Part shown: piece after piece, positions 33,928-42,100 of the stretch
Layout of the letters: each line of letters starts with the position of its first letter
How positions within the stretch are numbered: position 1 is the first letter of the stretch
Assembly: GCA_002839675.1 (NCBI GenBank)
Contig: PGYM01000002.1
Coordinates: forward strand, 476,111-540,110
Reading direction: 5' to 3'
From: Methanomicrobiales archaeon HGW-Methanomicrobiales-1
GTDB taxonomy: Archaea > Halobacteriota > Methanomicrobia > Methanomicrobiales > Methanospirillaceae
Length of the DNA: 64,000 nucleotides
The notes under the pieces: model-generated
What the model saw: only the letters and a program-made list of their open reading frames with translations
Database searches by the model: none
Told to the model about the DNA's origin: nothing
Position numbers and translations under genes: made by a program

Positions 33928-34497
33928 ATGATCTTCCCGTTACCCTTTTTTATACTGATCTCTGCGGGTACCGGGGGGAACGATTTCGGTACGGAGATAT
34001 ATCTTAATCGCAGCGGGATCAATTCGATCGAGCTGCCAAGGCAAAAGATCCAGGCGGCAACCGGCAGCAGCCTGCGGGTGAAATTCCTGAACCGGGGGGC
34101 ACCGATTCACATAACGACCTCTTCTGCAAATGCCAGCATGTACACCGATTTTTTTCACGAGAACCTGTATGTTGTTGATGAATCGGTACTGACCATTCCC
34201 ATATATACCGATATTCAGGAAGGATTCTTTGATCTTGAAATTATCGCCGGGTATGGCGGGATGAAAACAACCGCCCGGGTGAACGTGATATTCCCGCTAC
34301 AAAAGAAACCGATCATTTTAGAAGAATCGCCGATCCAGCCGATCGCCCGCGGTCGCCCCCATCTCCTGATGGTCATGATGGGAATTGCCCTTATTTTCTA
34401 TACCGCCTGGCTCTATACTTCCCTTGAACTGTTGAATATTGTCTCGTTCATCATCCTCATTGTTGGCGCACTCTACACATGGTACCGTCAGCGCTAG
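33928..34497 (+). CDS. Unknown membrane-anchored protein with a beta-rich exported domain
   Basis: I do not recognise a characterised family. The start at ATG 33928 follows a strong ggtggaggt site and yields 189 aa. An N-terminal hydrophobic stretch (FPLPFFILISAGT) is a weak signal or anchor. A beta-rich domain of about 130 residues follows (IYLNRSGINSIELPRQKIQAA, LEIIAGYGG), then two C-terminal membrane helices (about 143-160 and 165-182) ending in WYRQR. The gene sits between Trm112 and cbiB in a tightly packed run and overlaps cbiB by 19 bases. Frames extending upstream of 33928 lie inside the Trm112 gene and are not credible. Function unknown. Confidence 0.7.
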   Translation: MIFPLPFFILISAGTGGNDFGTEIYLNRSGINSIELPRQKIQAATGSSLRVKFLNRGAPIHITTSSANASMYTDFFHENLYVVDESVLTIPIYTDIQEGFFDLEIIAGYGGMKTTARVNVIFPLQKKPIILEESPIQPIARGRPHLLMVMMGIALIFYTAWLYTSLELLNIVSFIILIVGALYTWYRQR

Positions 34498-35420
34498 CTT
34501 CAGTTGCGATAGTCCTTTTTGCCGCTCTCCTGGTTGACCGGCTGATCGGGGACCCCCATTCGGCTTTGCACCCGGTTGCACTTCTTGGCCGGTTCATTGG
34601 CTGGTGGGGAAAGCCCGAACATTTCTCTCCAAAAATCCAGCGATTTACCGGAGCCTTTCTCTGGCTGGTGACCGTTGTCCTGTTCGCCGCCCCGTTTTAC
34701 TGTTTTGCCGCCCTCGCCCCCTGGTACTGGTACCTGATTGTCGCCCCGTTCCTGCTGAAATGTTGTTTTGCATGGCGATCGCTCGAGGAACATACACTCG
34801 CTGTCGTGGATGCTCTCAATGATGGCATTGAGACGGGGCGGGAAAAGGTGAAGATGCTGGTCTCCCGCAACACGGCAACTCTTGATCGCGAACACATTCT
34901 CTCTGCCGGCTACGAATCCATGACGGAAAACCTCACGGACAGTATCATCTCGCCGCTCTTCTTCTTCTCCCTGTTCGGGATTACCGGGGCTGCGGTTTTC
35001 CGTGCAGCCAATACCATGGATGCGATGCTCGGATACCGGGACGAACGCGAGCGTATCGGGTGGTGCGCAGCCCGGATGGATGATATCCTTAACTTCATAC
35101 CGGCCCGGATCACAGTCCTTCTGCTCCTGCTGCATTTTTTCCAGCGGGGACGTCTTTCCCCTGCCCTCAGGGTTATGCGGCGGGATGGAAAGAACCGCCC
35201 CGGGTTCAATGGGGGGATTGTGATGGCAACAATGGCGGGTGGTGTAGATATCCGTTTTGAAAAACCGGGTGTCTATACAATCGGTGACGGTGAACGGACA
35301 CTTGACGAGGGAGGAGCAGACATTCTGGAGGCAACCCGCATGGTAACTGTGATGTTTGCGCTGATTGCCGTGGGTACTCTGTTTTTATTGGGATCGCTGA
35401 TCAATAGTACCGCCATATGA
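34479..35420 (+). CDS. cbiB: Adenosylcobinamide-phosphate synthase CbiB/CobD
   Basis: Integral membrane enzyme (313 aa) that attaches the aminopropanol phosphate arm to adenosylcobyric acid in cobamide synthesis. Family marks: [25 protein letters not shown] near 20-42, [37 protein letters not shown] near 130-165, [21 protein letters not shown] near 177, and [17 protein letters not shown] near 240. Length is normal. It overlaps the preceding gene by 19 bases and pdxS by ATGA. Cobamides are required by the methyltransferases of methanogens. Confidence 0.92.
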   Translation: MVPSALASVAIVLFAALLVDRLIGDPHSALHPVALLGRFIGWWGKPEHFSPKIQRFTGAFLWLVTVVLFAAPFYCFAALAPWYWYLIVAPFLLKCCFAWRSLEEHTLAVVDALNDGIETGREKVKMLVSRNTATLDREHILSAGYESMTENLTDSIISPLFFFSLFGITGAAVFRAANTMDAMLGYRDERERIGWCAARMDDILNFIPARITVLLLLLHFFQRGRLSPALRVMRRDGKNRPGFNGGIVMATMAGGVDIRFEKPGVYTIGDGERTLDEGGADILEATRMVTVMFALIAVGTLFLLGSLINSTAI

Positions 35421-36313
35421 AACTCGAGGAACTGAGATTCGGTACCGAGCTCCTCAAGCGCGGCTTTGCATCCATGCAGAAAGGGGGCGTTATCATGGAT
35501 GTCGTGAACGCTGAACAGGCAAAGATAGCCGAGGATGCCGGGGCCGTTGCAGTCATGTCGCTGGAACGCGTGCCTTCAGATATCCGGAAGATGGGCGGGG
35601 TTGCCCGCATGGCAGACCCCCAGAAGGTCACGGAGATCATCGACGCGGTATCGATTCCTGTCATGGGCAAAGTGCGGATTGGCCACTTTGTCGAGGCGCA
35701 GGTACTCGAAACGCTCGGTGTCGACATGATCGATGAGAGCGAAGTCCTGACACCGGCAGATGAGCAATACCATATCGATAAGAAACTCTTCAAGGTACCC
35801 TTTGTCTGCGGTGCCTGCGATCTGGGTGAGGCGTTGCGCCGTATTAATGAAGGTGCGGCCATGATCCGGACCAAGGGTGAGGCAGGTACCGGTAATGTTG
35901 TCGAGGCAGTACGCCACATGCGCAATATCATGGGGGAGATCCACAAACTTAAAGGCATGGACAAACAGGAGATGACTGTCTATGCCAGATCAATTGAAGC
36001 CCCCGCAGAACTGGTGATCGAATGTGCCGAGCGCGGCAGGCTACCCGTGGTGAACTTCTCGGCAGGTGGGATTGCCACTCCTTCGGATGCCGCGATGATG
36101 ATGCAGCTGGGTGCAGACGGTGTGTTTGTCGGATCAGGGATCTTCAAGTCCACGAATCCCGAGCTGATGGCAAAAGCGATTGTCGAAGCCGTAAACCACT
36201 TCAATGAACCTGAGGTTATCGCACGGGTAAGCCGCGGGCTTGGCGATGCGATGCCCGGGCTCGACGTCCATAAACTCAGGGACGATGAGGTGCTGCGAAC
36301 CCGTGGACGTTAA
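35417..36313 (+). CDS. pdxS: Pyridoxal 5'-phosphate synthase, PdxS subunit
   Basis: TIM-barrel subunit (298 aa) that builds PLP from ribose-5-phosphate, glyceraldehyde-3-phosphate and ammonia delivered by PdxT. Near-invariant blocks are visible: [31 protein letters not shown] from residue 16, RMADP near 64, [14 protein letters not shown] near 79 with the catalytic Lys, [11 protein letters not shown] near 103, [15 protein letters not shown] near 130, [14 protein letters not shown] near 152, and [30 protein letters not shown] near 215. The stop region overlaps the pdxT start by 11 bases. Confidence 0.97.
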   Translation: MKLEELRFGTELLKRGFASMQKGGVIMDVVNAEQAKIAEDAGAVAVMSLERVPSDIRKMGGVARMADPQKVTEIIDAVSIPVMGKVRIGHFVEAQVLETLGVDMIDESEVLTPADEQYHIDKKLFKVPFVCGACDLGEALRRINEGAAMIRTKGEAGTGNVVEAVRHMRNIMGEIHKLKGMDKQEMTVYARSIEAPAELVIECAERGRLPVVNFSAGGIATPSDAAMMMQLGADGVFVGSGIFKSTNPELMAKAIVEAVNHFNEPEVIARVSRGLGDAMPGLDVHKLRDDEVLRTRGR

Positions 36314-36893
36314 GATCGGGGTTCTCGCGCTCCAGGGGAACGTGAGCGAGCACATCGATGCGTTTGTGCTCGCACTCGATCGTCTCGGTTACGGTGAAAC
36401 TTCCGAAGTTGTCACCGTACGCAACCCCGCTGAACTGGAAGGCTGCCATGCACTGGCCCTCCCCGGCGGGGAATCAACCACCATCTCCCGGCTTATTGAC
36501 AAGAATCATCTCTATGAGCCGATCCGCACCTTTTCCGGCGGTATTTTTGCAACCTGTGCCGGTATGGTGCTGGTAGCAACCCACGTGGACGATCCCCGCA
36601 TCAATACCCTCAATCTTATCGACATAACCGTGGACCGGAACGCATTCGGCCGGCAACGGGAATCGTTTGAAACGGACATTCCCTTAACCGGTATTGATGG
36701 CGGCCCGTTCCATGCAATCTTTATCCGGGCACCGGTTGCAACCCACGCGGGTGCCGGTGTTACGGTGCTCTCGAGGCTGGACCAGGGGATCGTTGCTGTT
36801 GAGCAGGGAAAACACATGGCCCTGTCGTTTCATCCGGAACTTGGCGGGGATACCCGGCTGCATGAGCGGTTTTTGAAAAAGATTGGGATTTAA
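36303..36893 (+). CDS. pdxT: Pyridoxal 5'-phosphate synthase, PdxT glutaminase subunit
   Basis: Class I glutamine amidotransferase (196 aa) that hydrolyses glutamine and channels ammonia to PdxS. It shows [18 protein letters not shown] at the start, [12 protein letters not shown] near 55, the nucleophile in [11 protein letters not shown] near 85, and the His-Glu pair in [17 protein letters not shown] near 178. I choose the GTG at 36303: it overlaps the pdxS end and starts exactly where the family starts. An ATG at 36240 would add 21 unrelated residues read from pdxS. The operon arrangement fits co-production of the 12:12 PdxS-PdxT complex. Confidence 0.95.
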   Translation: MDVKIGVLALQGNVSEHIDAFVLALDRLGYGETSEVVTVRNPAELEGCHALALPGGESTTISRLIDKNHLYEPIRTFSGGIFATCAGMVLVATHVDDPRINTLNLIDITVDRNAFGRQRESFETDIPLTGIDGGPFHAIFIRAPVATHAGAGVTVLSRLDQGIVAVEQGKHMALSFHPELGGDTRLHERFLKKIGI

Positions 36894-36949
36894 TGGCAGA
36901 TCCCCGGCAGACCTCCGTTTTTCGCATATTCAGGAAAATTTAGGATGAA

Positions 36950-36978
36950 TATTTATTACCCGGTGCGTATTACGTACC
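36950..36978 (+). promoter_or_regulatory. TATA element and near-perfect palindrome before a small gene
   Basis: A TATA-like tatttattac (36951-36960) is followed at once by ggtgcgtattacgtacc (36962-36978), an 8-base inverted repeat with a single mismatch around a central T. The palindrome lies between TATA box and start codon (36982), where a bound repressor would block the polymerase. Confidence 0.5.
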
Positions 36979-36981
36979 ATA

Positions 36982-37236
36982 ATGACTATCAGAAAAACGC
37001 GCCGGAAGAATGATGAAAAACCGTTTCACGAAGCAGTGACCGATCTGCTCTTCTCTTCTATGGCAAACCATGAGGATTTTGTCCTGACCTACGAGGTCAA
37101 CCCCACCACGGGTAAAAAAGAAATTCATGTGATGGCAGGAAAATTAATTTCCCCCGATCTGGTTGTGAAGCTTAAGGATCATGTCGCACAACAACTTGAC
37201 GAGGGAAGCGGACATCATATCCGGATGATGGAATAA
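36982..37236 (+). CDS. Small conserved-looking protein of unknown function
   Basis: An 84-aa protein, basic at the start (MTIRKTRRKNDEKPF), then mixed alpha/beta (HEAVTDLLFSSMANHEDFV; LTYEVNPTTGKKEIHVMAGKL; DLVVKLKDHVAQQLDEG) with a final His pair. I recognise no family. Support for a real gene comes from codon use like its neighbours, a TATA-plus-palindrome promoter 4 bases upstream, a probable leaderless or very short leader start, and a good terminator at 37284. It is a stand-alone, individually regulated small gene. Confidence 0.65.
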   Translation: MTIRKTRRKNDEKPFHEAVTDLLFSSMANHEDFVLTYEVNPTTGKKEIHVMAGKLISPDLVVKLKDHVAQQLDEGSGHHIRMME

Positions 37237-37283
37237 GGAAAACCTCTTTCATCACTATCATTATCAATGGAGTGCACGTGAAT

Positions 37284-37320
37284 CCCTTATCTGCACGATA
37301 AGGGTGGCGTCATTTTTTTA
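37284..37320 (+). terminator. Hairpin with T-tract
   Basis: Perfect 8-base stem CCCTTATC-tgcac-GATAAGGG (37284-37304) followed by a T run at 37313-37319. It lies between the 84-aa gene and the convergent AlkD-like gene and would end the former. Confidence 0.55.
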
Positions 37321-37321
37321 T

Positions 37322-38035
37322 TTACCAATCCTTTTTCATTGCTTCTGTTTTCATCTCCTTTGGCATCAGTTCGATTGCATACCGCAGCGCCGTCCGGGGC
37401 ATTACTCTCTTGTTTTTCATCACGTAGGAGTAGATCTCATCGGTATGCTTCCGGCTCGCTTCTTTTAGCAGCCAGCCATAGCCTTTCTGCACCATATCGT
37501 CATCATCCACGAGAAGCAGGTCGGCAATTTCCATGGACTCTTTGAGGAACTTTCCGTGTTTTGCCGGGACAATCAGGGATACTGCTGCTGCCCGACGCAT
37601 CCACCGGTTCTTGGAAGGTGTCCAGCGCTTGAGTTCATCAATATATTCCGGGAATTGTTCCATGAAGTCGCCCATAGTGTGATTGCAGAAACCATCGCAC
37701 GACGCCCAATTGGTGATGTAGGTATCGATCCAGTGCCTGAACACGGGAAGATCGTCCCGCTCGTACCTTCCTGAAAGGGCATGGGCCCAGTTCGAAACGA
37801 TGAAGGACTCTTCAATATAACCGGATCGGTACAGCTCCTCGCAGAGTGCGAAGATCTCTTTCTTATCCCGGTTTTTGATCTCTTTCCAGTGCTTTTTTGC
37901 AATGGCAATGACGGTGGCAGTTTTCAAGCCATAACACAAAATTTCCTCTTTAAAAAACCGCTTCGAGCTTTTTTGGAGGATGGGATCTGCCTGTTGTTTA
38001 AGCTCCTGCCGGATCTGTTCAATAGCCGGGTCCAT
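37322..38035 (-). CDS. DNA alkylation repair protein (AlkD-like HEAT repeats)
   Basis: An all-helical 237-aa protein of the AlkC/AlkD glycosylase superfamily. The marks are YGLKTATVIAIAKKHWKEI near 35, WAHALSGRYERDDLPVFRHWI near 83, TNWASCDGFCNHTMGDFMEQFPE near 110 (a Trp-Asp active-site region typical of the family), MRRAAAVSLIVPAKHGKF near 145, and DDDMVQKGYGWLLKEASRKHTDEIYSYV near 177. It should excise alkylated bases or bind damaged DNA. Length is typical. The gene stands alone. Confidence 0.88.
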   Translation of the reverse strand: MDPAIEQIRQELKQQADPILQKSSKRFFKEEILCYGLKTATVIAIAKKHWKEIKNRDKKEIFALCEELYRSGYIEESFIVSNWAHALSGRYERDDLPVFRHWIDTYITNWASCDGFCNHTMGDFMEQFPEYIDELKRWTPSKNRWMRRAAAVSLIVPAKHGKFLKESMEIADLLLVDDDDMVQKGYGWLLKEASRKHTDEIYSYVMKNKRVMPRTALRYAIELMPKEMKTEAMKKDW

Positions 38036-38222
38036 ATTCTCCGGTAGGAGCGTGTACAGGATAAGGTATGTGGCAGACGGGGGGATGAAAATGAATTAGA
38101 CGTGGAGGAATGGCCCGGATGCTATCAAAGCACCGGGAATCCGGAACAACCCGGACCCGGGGGAATTCCCGGTTATAAAAATTTCAGGGTCCTATCTCCG
38201 TGACCCCGCTCGGGGACACTCC

Positions 38223-38573
38223 TCATTCAGGCTTGCAGTCTTTTTCTTCTGCTCCATCCGGCGGCGGATACTTCCCGCCCCACTCCAGCATCGCTTCAAT
38301 GATTGGCAGGAGTGCCTTGCCCCGCCCGGTCAGGGAGTACTCGACTCTAGGGGGAACTTCCGGGTAGACTTTGCGGTCAATAATAGCATGCTCCTCAAGA
38401 TCCCGGAGATGTTTGGTTATTGTTTTGGAATTGATCCCGCACATCCTGTTCTGGAGTTCCGTGAACCTGAGGACACTTTTGCGCAGGTGCCAGATAATGA
38501 GCAGGTTCCACTTGTTCCCGATGATATCAACGATACTGCCTATGCTGCATTTAGGGGTCTTTTCACATTTCAT
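38223..38573 (-). CDS. HxlR-family winged-helix regulator
   Basis: A 116-aa regulator with SIVDIIGNKWNLLIIWHLRKSVLRFTEL near 13, NSKTITKHLRDLEEHAIIDRKVYPEVPPRVEYSLTGRGKAL and a C-terminal helix IIEAMLEWG, all hallmarks of HxlR. CxxxPKC-like cysteines at the N-terminus (MKCEKTPKCSIG) and C26-like GINSK region could sense oxidants or electrophiles, as in related regulators; this is inference. It is divergent from the ferredoxin-nitroreductase gene, 99 bases away, which it probably controls together with the FMN reductase. Confidence 0.9.
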   Translation of the reverse strand: MKCEKTPKCSIGSIVDIIGNKWNLLIIWHLRKSVLRFTELQNRMCGINSKTITKHLRDLEEHAIIDRKVYPEVPPRVEYSLTGRGKALLPIIEAMLEWGGKYPPPDGAEEKDCKPE

Positions 38574-38590
38574 TCGAAATCCTTCAATAG

Positions 38591-38638
38591 TTACTTATTG
38601 GAAATAATGTTACAAAAACCCATCTGGTGTATATAATA
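38591..38638 (+). promoter_or_regulatory. Divergent promoter region with TATA box and inverted repeat
   Basis: The TATA element tatataata at 38630-38638 fits the plus-strand nitroreductase gene (ATG 38673). An inverted repeat TTATT-GGA-AATAA (38595-38607), flanked on both sides by GTTAC (38590-38594 and 38609-38613), lies between the two divergent genes and is the best candidate for the HxlR-type operator. Confidence 0.45.
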
Positions 38639-38672
38639 AACTAAAAGTGGAATGCATTCTTGTAGATTATTC

Positions 38673-39491
38673 ATGACCACGATACTTGTTGATCAGGATC
38701 TCTGTACCCGGTGCGGGATCTGTTCTGTTGTCTGTCCGATGGCCATCGTCGATCCTGCTGATGAGAATGCCCTCCCCCGGGTTCAGGATACTAATACCGG
38801 CAGGTGCATCCAGTGCGGGCACTGCGAGATATCATGCCCATCGCAGGCCCTCCTCCTGAATGTCCGCCCTGATGAGAGAGTGCCCCTGCCGGCCGGTGCC
38901 GGGACGATCTCTTCTGACGACTTGGCACTCTATCTTAAGAAACGCCGGTCAGTACGCCATTTCACGAAAGATCCTGTGCCGAAGGAGAAGATCGAACAGG
39001 TGCTTGATATCGCCCGGCACGCGGCTTCCGGTGGCAATGGCCAGCCGGTACAGTGGATCGTTGTCCATGATCCAAAGAAGGTGAAAATGATCGCCGGCCT
39101 GACGGTCGAGTGGATGAAGTCCCTTATCAATTCCACCCACCCCATGAGTGGCTATGTTCCGGGGCTGATCGGGGCATGGGAGAGCGGGACGGATGTTATC
39201 TGCCGGGGTGCACCGCACCTGCTCTTTGCTCATATCCCGGAGGGTAACCCGGTCGCACAAACGGATGCGATCATCGCACTCACCCATTTCGACATCGCAG
39301 CCCCCGCGTTTGGGATCGGCACCTGCTGGGCCGGCTTTGTTGCGATGGCAGCAATGTCCTATGAACCGCTCCAGAAGGAGCTCGGTCTGCCCACAGGACG
39401 GAAATCAGCTTATGCGATGATGTTCGGCCACCCGCAGTACAAGATCTACGGTATCCCCCGCCGGAAACCGTTTGAGGTTTCGTGGCAGTGA
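38673..39491 (+). CDS. Nitroreductase with N-terminal two-[4Fe-4S] ferredoxin domain
   Basis: A 272-aa flavin enzyme. The N-terminal 65 residues hold two ferredoxin motifs: CTRCGICSVVCPMAIVD from residue 10 and CIQCGHCEISCPSQALLL near 43. An FMN nitroreductase domain follows: LKKRRSVRHFTKDPVPKEKIEQVL near 87, HAASGGNGQPVQWIVVHD near 115, HFDIAAPAFGIGTCWAG near 212, and GLPTGRKSAYAMMFGHP near 243. It probably passes electrons from reduced ferredoxin to a small organic acceptor. I start it at the ATG at 38673, which begins directly with the ferredoxin domain; an ATG at 38652 would add 7 residues. Confidence 0.9.
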   Translation: MTTILVDQDLCTRCGICSVVCPMAIVDPADENALPRVQDTNTGRCIQCGHCEISCPSQALLLNVRPDERVPLPAGAGTISSDDLALYLKKRRSVRHFTKDPVPKEKIEQVLDIARHAASGGNGQPVQWIVVHDPKKVKMIAGLTVEWMKSLINSTHPMSGYVPGLIGAWESGTDVICRGAPHLLFAHIPEGNPVAQTDAIIALTHFDIAAPAFGIGTCWAGFVAMAAMSYEPLQKELGLPTGRKSAYAMMFGHPQYKIYGIPRRKPFEVSWQ

Positions 39492-39528
39492 CCTGCGAAT
39501 GTACTAACCCGGAAAAAGGAATACAAAC

Positions 39529-40194
39529 ATGAAAGTACTTGCAATCAACGGAAGCCCACGGAAAACGTGGAATACTGCGATGCTGCTGCAGAACGCCCTC
39601 GATGGCGCTGCATCCACAGGTGCGGAAACAGAACTGATCCATCTCTATGATCTCGATTTTAAGGGATGTACAAGCTGTTTTGCGTGCAAACTGAAAGGCG
39701 GGAAGAGCTACGGGAAATGTGCCATGCAGGACGGGCTGACCCCGGTGCTCGAACAGATACAGGATGCAGATGCACTCGTCCTCGGCTCCCCGATCTATTT
39801 CGGCACCGTCACCGGGGAGATGCGCTGTTTTATGGAGCGGCTCCTTTTTCCGTACCTTGCGTACACCAACCCTCCGTCATCCATTTTCAACGGGAAGATC
39901 CGGACCGCGTTCGTGTACACGATGAACGTCTCAGAACAGCAGATGAAAGATTTCCATTACACCGTGCATACCGGGCTGAATGAGAGCATCCTCAATCGCA
40001 CGTTCGGGAACGCTGAATCATTCTTCTCCTGTGAGACGCTCCAGTTCGAGGACTACGATAAGGTCGTTTTCAATTATTTCGACCCGGAAGAGCGAAAAGA
40101 GCGGCGGAAGACTGTTTTCCCGCAGGACTGCAAACGGGCGTTTGAGCTGGGAGCACGGCTTGTGCAGGCCGGAAAAGAGGTAACCCGGAGTTAA
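39529..40194 (+). CDS. NAD(P)H-dependent FMN reductase, iron-sulfur-flavoprotein-like
   Basis: Flavodoxin-fold protein of 221 aa. The FMN phosphate loop is LAINGSPRKTWNTAMLL from residue 4. GCTSCFACKLKGGKSYGKCAMQDGL near 45 brings four cysteines, as in iron-sulfur flavoproteins and related quinone/FMN reductases, and ALVLGSPIYFGTVTGEMRCFMERL near 84 is the second FMN block. It lies 37 bases after the nitroreductase, in the same direction, with its own Shine-Dalgarno-like ggaaaaagga. Together they form a small redox or detoxification unit. Its 3' end overlaps, on the opposite strand, the read-through tail of a truncated gene. Confidence 0.87.
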   Translation: MKVLAINGSPRKTWNTAMLLQNALDGAASTGAETELIHLYDLDFKGCTSCFACKLKGGKSYGKCAMQDGLTPVLEQIQDADALVLGSPIYFGTVTGEMRCFMERLLFPYLAYTNPPSSIFNGKIRTAFVYTMNVSEQQMKDFHYTVHTGLNESILNRTFGNAESFFSCETLQFEDYDKVVFNYFDPEERKERRKTVFPQDCKRAFELGARLVQAGKEVTRS

Positions 40195-40282
40195 TCAGGG
40201 TTGCAGTGCGTACCTGTGCATGTACGTTCGGGCACCAGCCCAACCAGCCGCGGACAATCTCTGAAATCCTCGTGATTGTCAT
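40070..40282 (-). pseudogene. Truncated second copy of the 'GWCPN' N-terminal module
   Basis: Starts with ATGA overlap at the stop of the 365-aa membrane gene. Its first residues, MTITRISEIVRGWLGWCPN, repeat the start of that protein (MTLARIGEIVHQWMGWCPN), and the following VRTATLIN echoes LRTAATVL. From about residue 33 the frame simply reads antisense through the 3' end of the FMN reductase gene, so the original body is lost. This is a partial tandem duplicate cut off by a rearrangement. Whether the 70-residue product is made is unknown. Confidence 0.6.
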
Positions 40283-41376
40283 TCAGGTCCCCGGGCCCCC
40301 CGCTCACCTTCAAACATTCCGGGCATCCGGCCACTCTTTGCATAGGAATACAGGCCGAAGAGTGAGACACCCACGGCGGTCGAACAGATGACCGTTACGG
40401 TACACCACACGAGGATATACAGGGCGGCACTGGCGATCCATCCCCCCTGGTACCAGAAAAACAGGTCATCAAAAGAAACGACCCCATAGGCTACGCGGAA
40501 GATAAGGGAGGACAGCGAAATTCCGATTACAATCAGGCCGAAAACAAGGAGGCAGGCAACAATCTCTCCCCAGACCTTTTTTACGAGCGAGAAGGATTCC
40601 GCGACAGCATCGGGCAGGCGCTTGTTTTCGAGAACCAGGACCGGGACAACGAACAGGGTGAGGATGAAGAAAACAACATTAATTATCATTGCCGCGATGG
40701 TGAAGGTGGCGGCTGATAAGGGGTTGACCACCGACGGTATCGGGCCCGGGCCGAGTACTTCCGGCCTGAGGACGAAGTAAAAGGGGAACTGGCCAATAAT
40801 CGAGGATATCGTGATGAATACGGAATCAGCATACCTGAGTTCGATGGCTGCCAGGAGGGCAGTTCCCAGGAGAGCCATGCCAACCGACCAGCCCGCGATC
40901 GATCGCATATGACTCCGGGCGTCAGACAATCCTTTACGGAAAGATATCATCTGACCCGAAGATCCCGATGAGATGCTCAGGATCAGGCCGGCCAGCAGGA
41001 AGTACAGGCAGAAGACCGTGATCAACTGGATTGAAAATACCAGGGCAAGCCAGAGGGGATAAGCAATCGCCGGGTAGGGATACGTTCCGTACACCATGAG
41101 GGAAAAGAACGCAGCGATCATGAACAGCATGACAAGACCGGTCAGGAGCGAGAACCAGAGCAGCTGTTTGTTCCTGGCCAGCGTTTTCAGGCTCCCCGTT
41201 GCGACTTGGATCCCCCGGCCGATTCGTCCCGATCCTCCCGCCCCGCCTTCGGGTTCCAGAGGGTTTACGGTAACCGGCGGTGTTGAGAGCACCGTCGCTG
41301 CTGTGCGCAGGACCGGTGCATTCGGGCACCAGCCCATCCATTGGTGAACAATTTCTCCTATACGTGCTAATGTCAT
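40279..41376 (-). CDS. Polytopic membrane protein with 'GWCPN' N-terminal tag
   Basis: A 365-aa protein. The N-terminal ~20 residues, with the WxGWCPN motif, resemble the start of Methanosarcina DUF1673-type proteins (from memory, unverified). A Pro/Gly-rich linker to about 65 follows, then six or so hydrophobic segments (about 75-100, 107-135, 157-180, 220-245, 270-297, 315-345). LVLENKRLPDAVAESFSLVKKVWGE near 240 is the sort of cytosolic loop seen in DUF6159/DUF7847-like archaeal membrane proteins. It is translationally coupled (ATGA) to the upstream HTH gene and, at its own stop, to the truncated copy. Function unknown. Confidence 0.7.
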   Translation of the reverse strand: MTLARIGEIVHQWMGWCPNAPVLRTAATVLSTPPVTVNPLEPEGGAGGSGRIGRGIQVATGSLKTLARNKQLLWFSLLTGLVMLFMIAAFFSLMVYGTYPYPAIAYPLWLALVFSIQLITVFCLYFLLAGLILSISSGSSGQMISFRKGLSDARSHMRSIAGWSVGMALLGTALLAAIELRYADSVFITISSIIGQFPFYFVLRPEVLGPGPIPSVVNPLSAATFTIAAMIINVVFFILTLFVVPVLVLENKRLPDAVAESFSLVKKVWGEIVACLLVFGLIVIGISLSSLIFRVAYGVVSFDDLFFWYQGGWIASAALYILVWCTVTVICSTAVGVSLFGLYSYAKSGRMPGMFEGERGARGPE

Positions 41377-41819
41377 ACCATCGCCTTCACTTTTGTAAAC
41401 AATTCTTCCGCCATTTTTGTCGGGTCTGCTGTTTTCTCAATCCGGATGCCGAGCTCGGTTGCATAATCCCAGAGCAGCTCGATGCATTCGGTATACCGCT
41501 GGCATTCACCGCAGTTACCGTCATGCTCGTACCAGACCTGCATCCCGTGCTTGTCGGAAACGAAGATGATTGCCGGCGTCTGGAAAGGTATCGAGCGCCC
41601 GATCAGGATCCCCCGCTCCGCGTTGATCTTTTCTATCGCGATCTGGTTCGCGTGCGCCATCTCCCGGAGTGCAACTTCGATCTTCTCGTCCATGACCTGA
41701 AGTGCCTTGGACACAGCCTGCCGGGAGATGCCCAGCAGGTTGGCAATAGTGATATTCGGGGTTCCGCTGCGCCGCATCTTCCAGAATCCGAACTGTTTGT
41801 CGTTCATGGGCAGAAGCAT
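41373..41819 (-). CDS. Helix-turn-helix regulator with Cys cluster
   Basis: A 148-aa protein. Residues about 8-45 form a sigma-70-region-4-like helix-turn-helix (FWKMRRSGTPNITIANLLGISRQAVSKALQVM). The C-terminal part has CGECQRYTEC near 108, which could bind a metal. It precedes and overlaps the gene of the GWCPN membrane protein (ATGA), the familiar pairing of a small HTH gene with a DUF1673-like gene in methanogens. The start could be Met1 or Met5. An inverted repeat directly upstream (41822-41841) could be its own operator. Confidence 0.75.
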   Translation of the reverse strand: MLLPMNDKQFGFWKMRRSGTPNITIANLLGISRQAVSKALQVMDEKIEVALREMAHANQIAIEKINAERGILIGRSIPFQTPAIIFVSDKHGMQVWYEHDGNCGECQRYTECIELLWDYATELGIRIEKTADPTKMAEELFTKVKAMV

Positions 41820-41821
41820 AT

Positions 41822-41841
41822 GTCAACGTATGCATATTGAC
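41822..41841 (-). promoter_or_regulatory. Inverted repeat at the HTH gene start
   Basis: gtcaacgtatgcatattgac: outer arms GTCAA/TTGAC are perfectly inverted and the centre contains TATGCATA. It lies 3 bases before the start codon, in front of a TATA-like tatataaaa at 41843-41851 that is correctly oriented only in part. It is a candidate autoregulatory site. Confidence 0.4.
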
Positions 41842-41945
41842 TATATAAAAGTTTTTAGAATAGTTGCCGGACCGGCAAACAGGAAGAGAAAAGAACAGGT
41901 CCGGGAAACGGTGCAGGTCCAATGTCTGCATTCTCTCCGGATCGC

Positions 41946-42056
41946 ACATGAGAGGACCCCCCCTATCAGAATATTGGGGGACCCCCCATGGGGGTCCCAG
42001 CCCCTCGCGTGAAAAATGAGCCACTCCCCCTCTCATGTCCAGGAGGGGGTACCCCC
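41946..42056. repeat. GC-rich nested inverted repeats
   Basis: Three structures are nested here. ACATGAGAGG (41946-41955) pairs with CCTCTCATGT (42029-42038). Inside is a perfect 9-base stem GGGACCCCC-CAT-GGGGGTCCC at 41978-41998. A perfect palindrome GGGGGTACCCCC follows at 42045-42056. No gene spans the region. It could be the folded 3' untranslated part of the minus-strand CARF gene, or a small RNA. Confidence 0.5.
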
Positions 42057-42100
42057 ATCCCCTCCCAAAAAGACTCCGGCGTGAGCAAAGCGATTATTGT

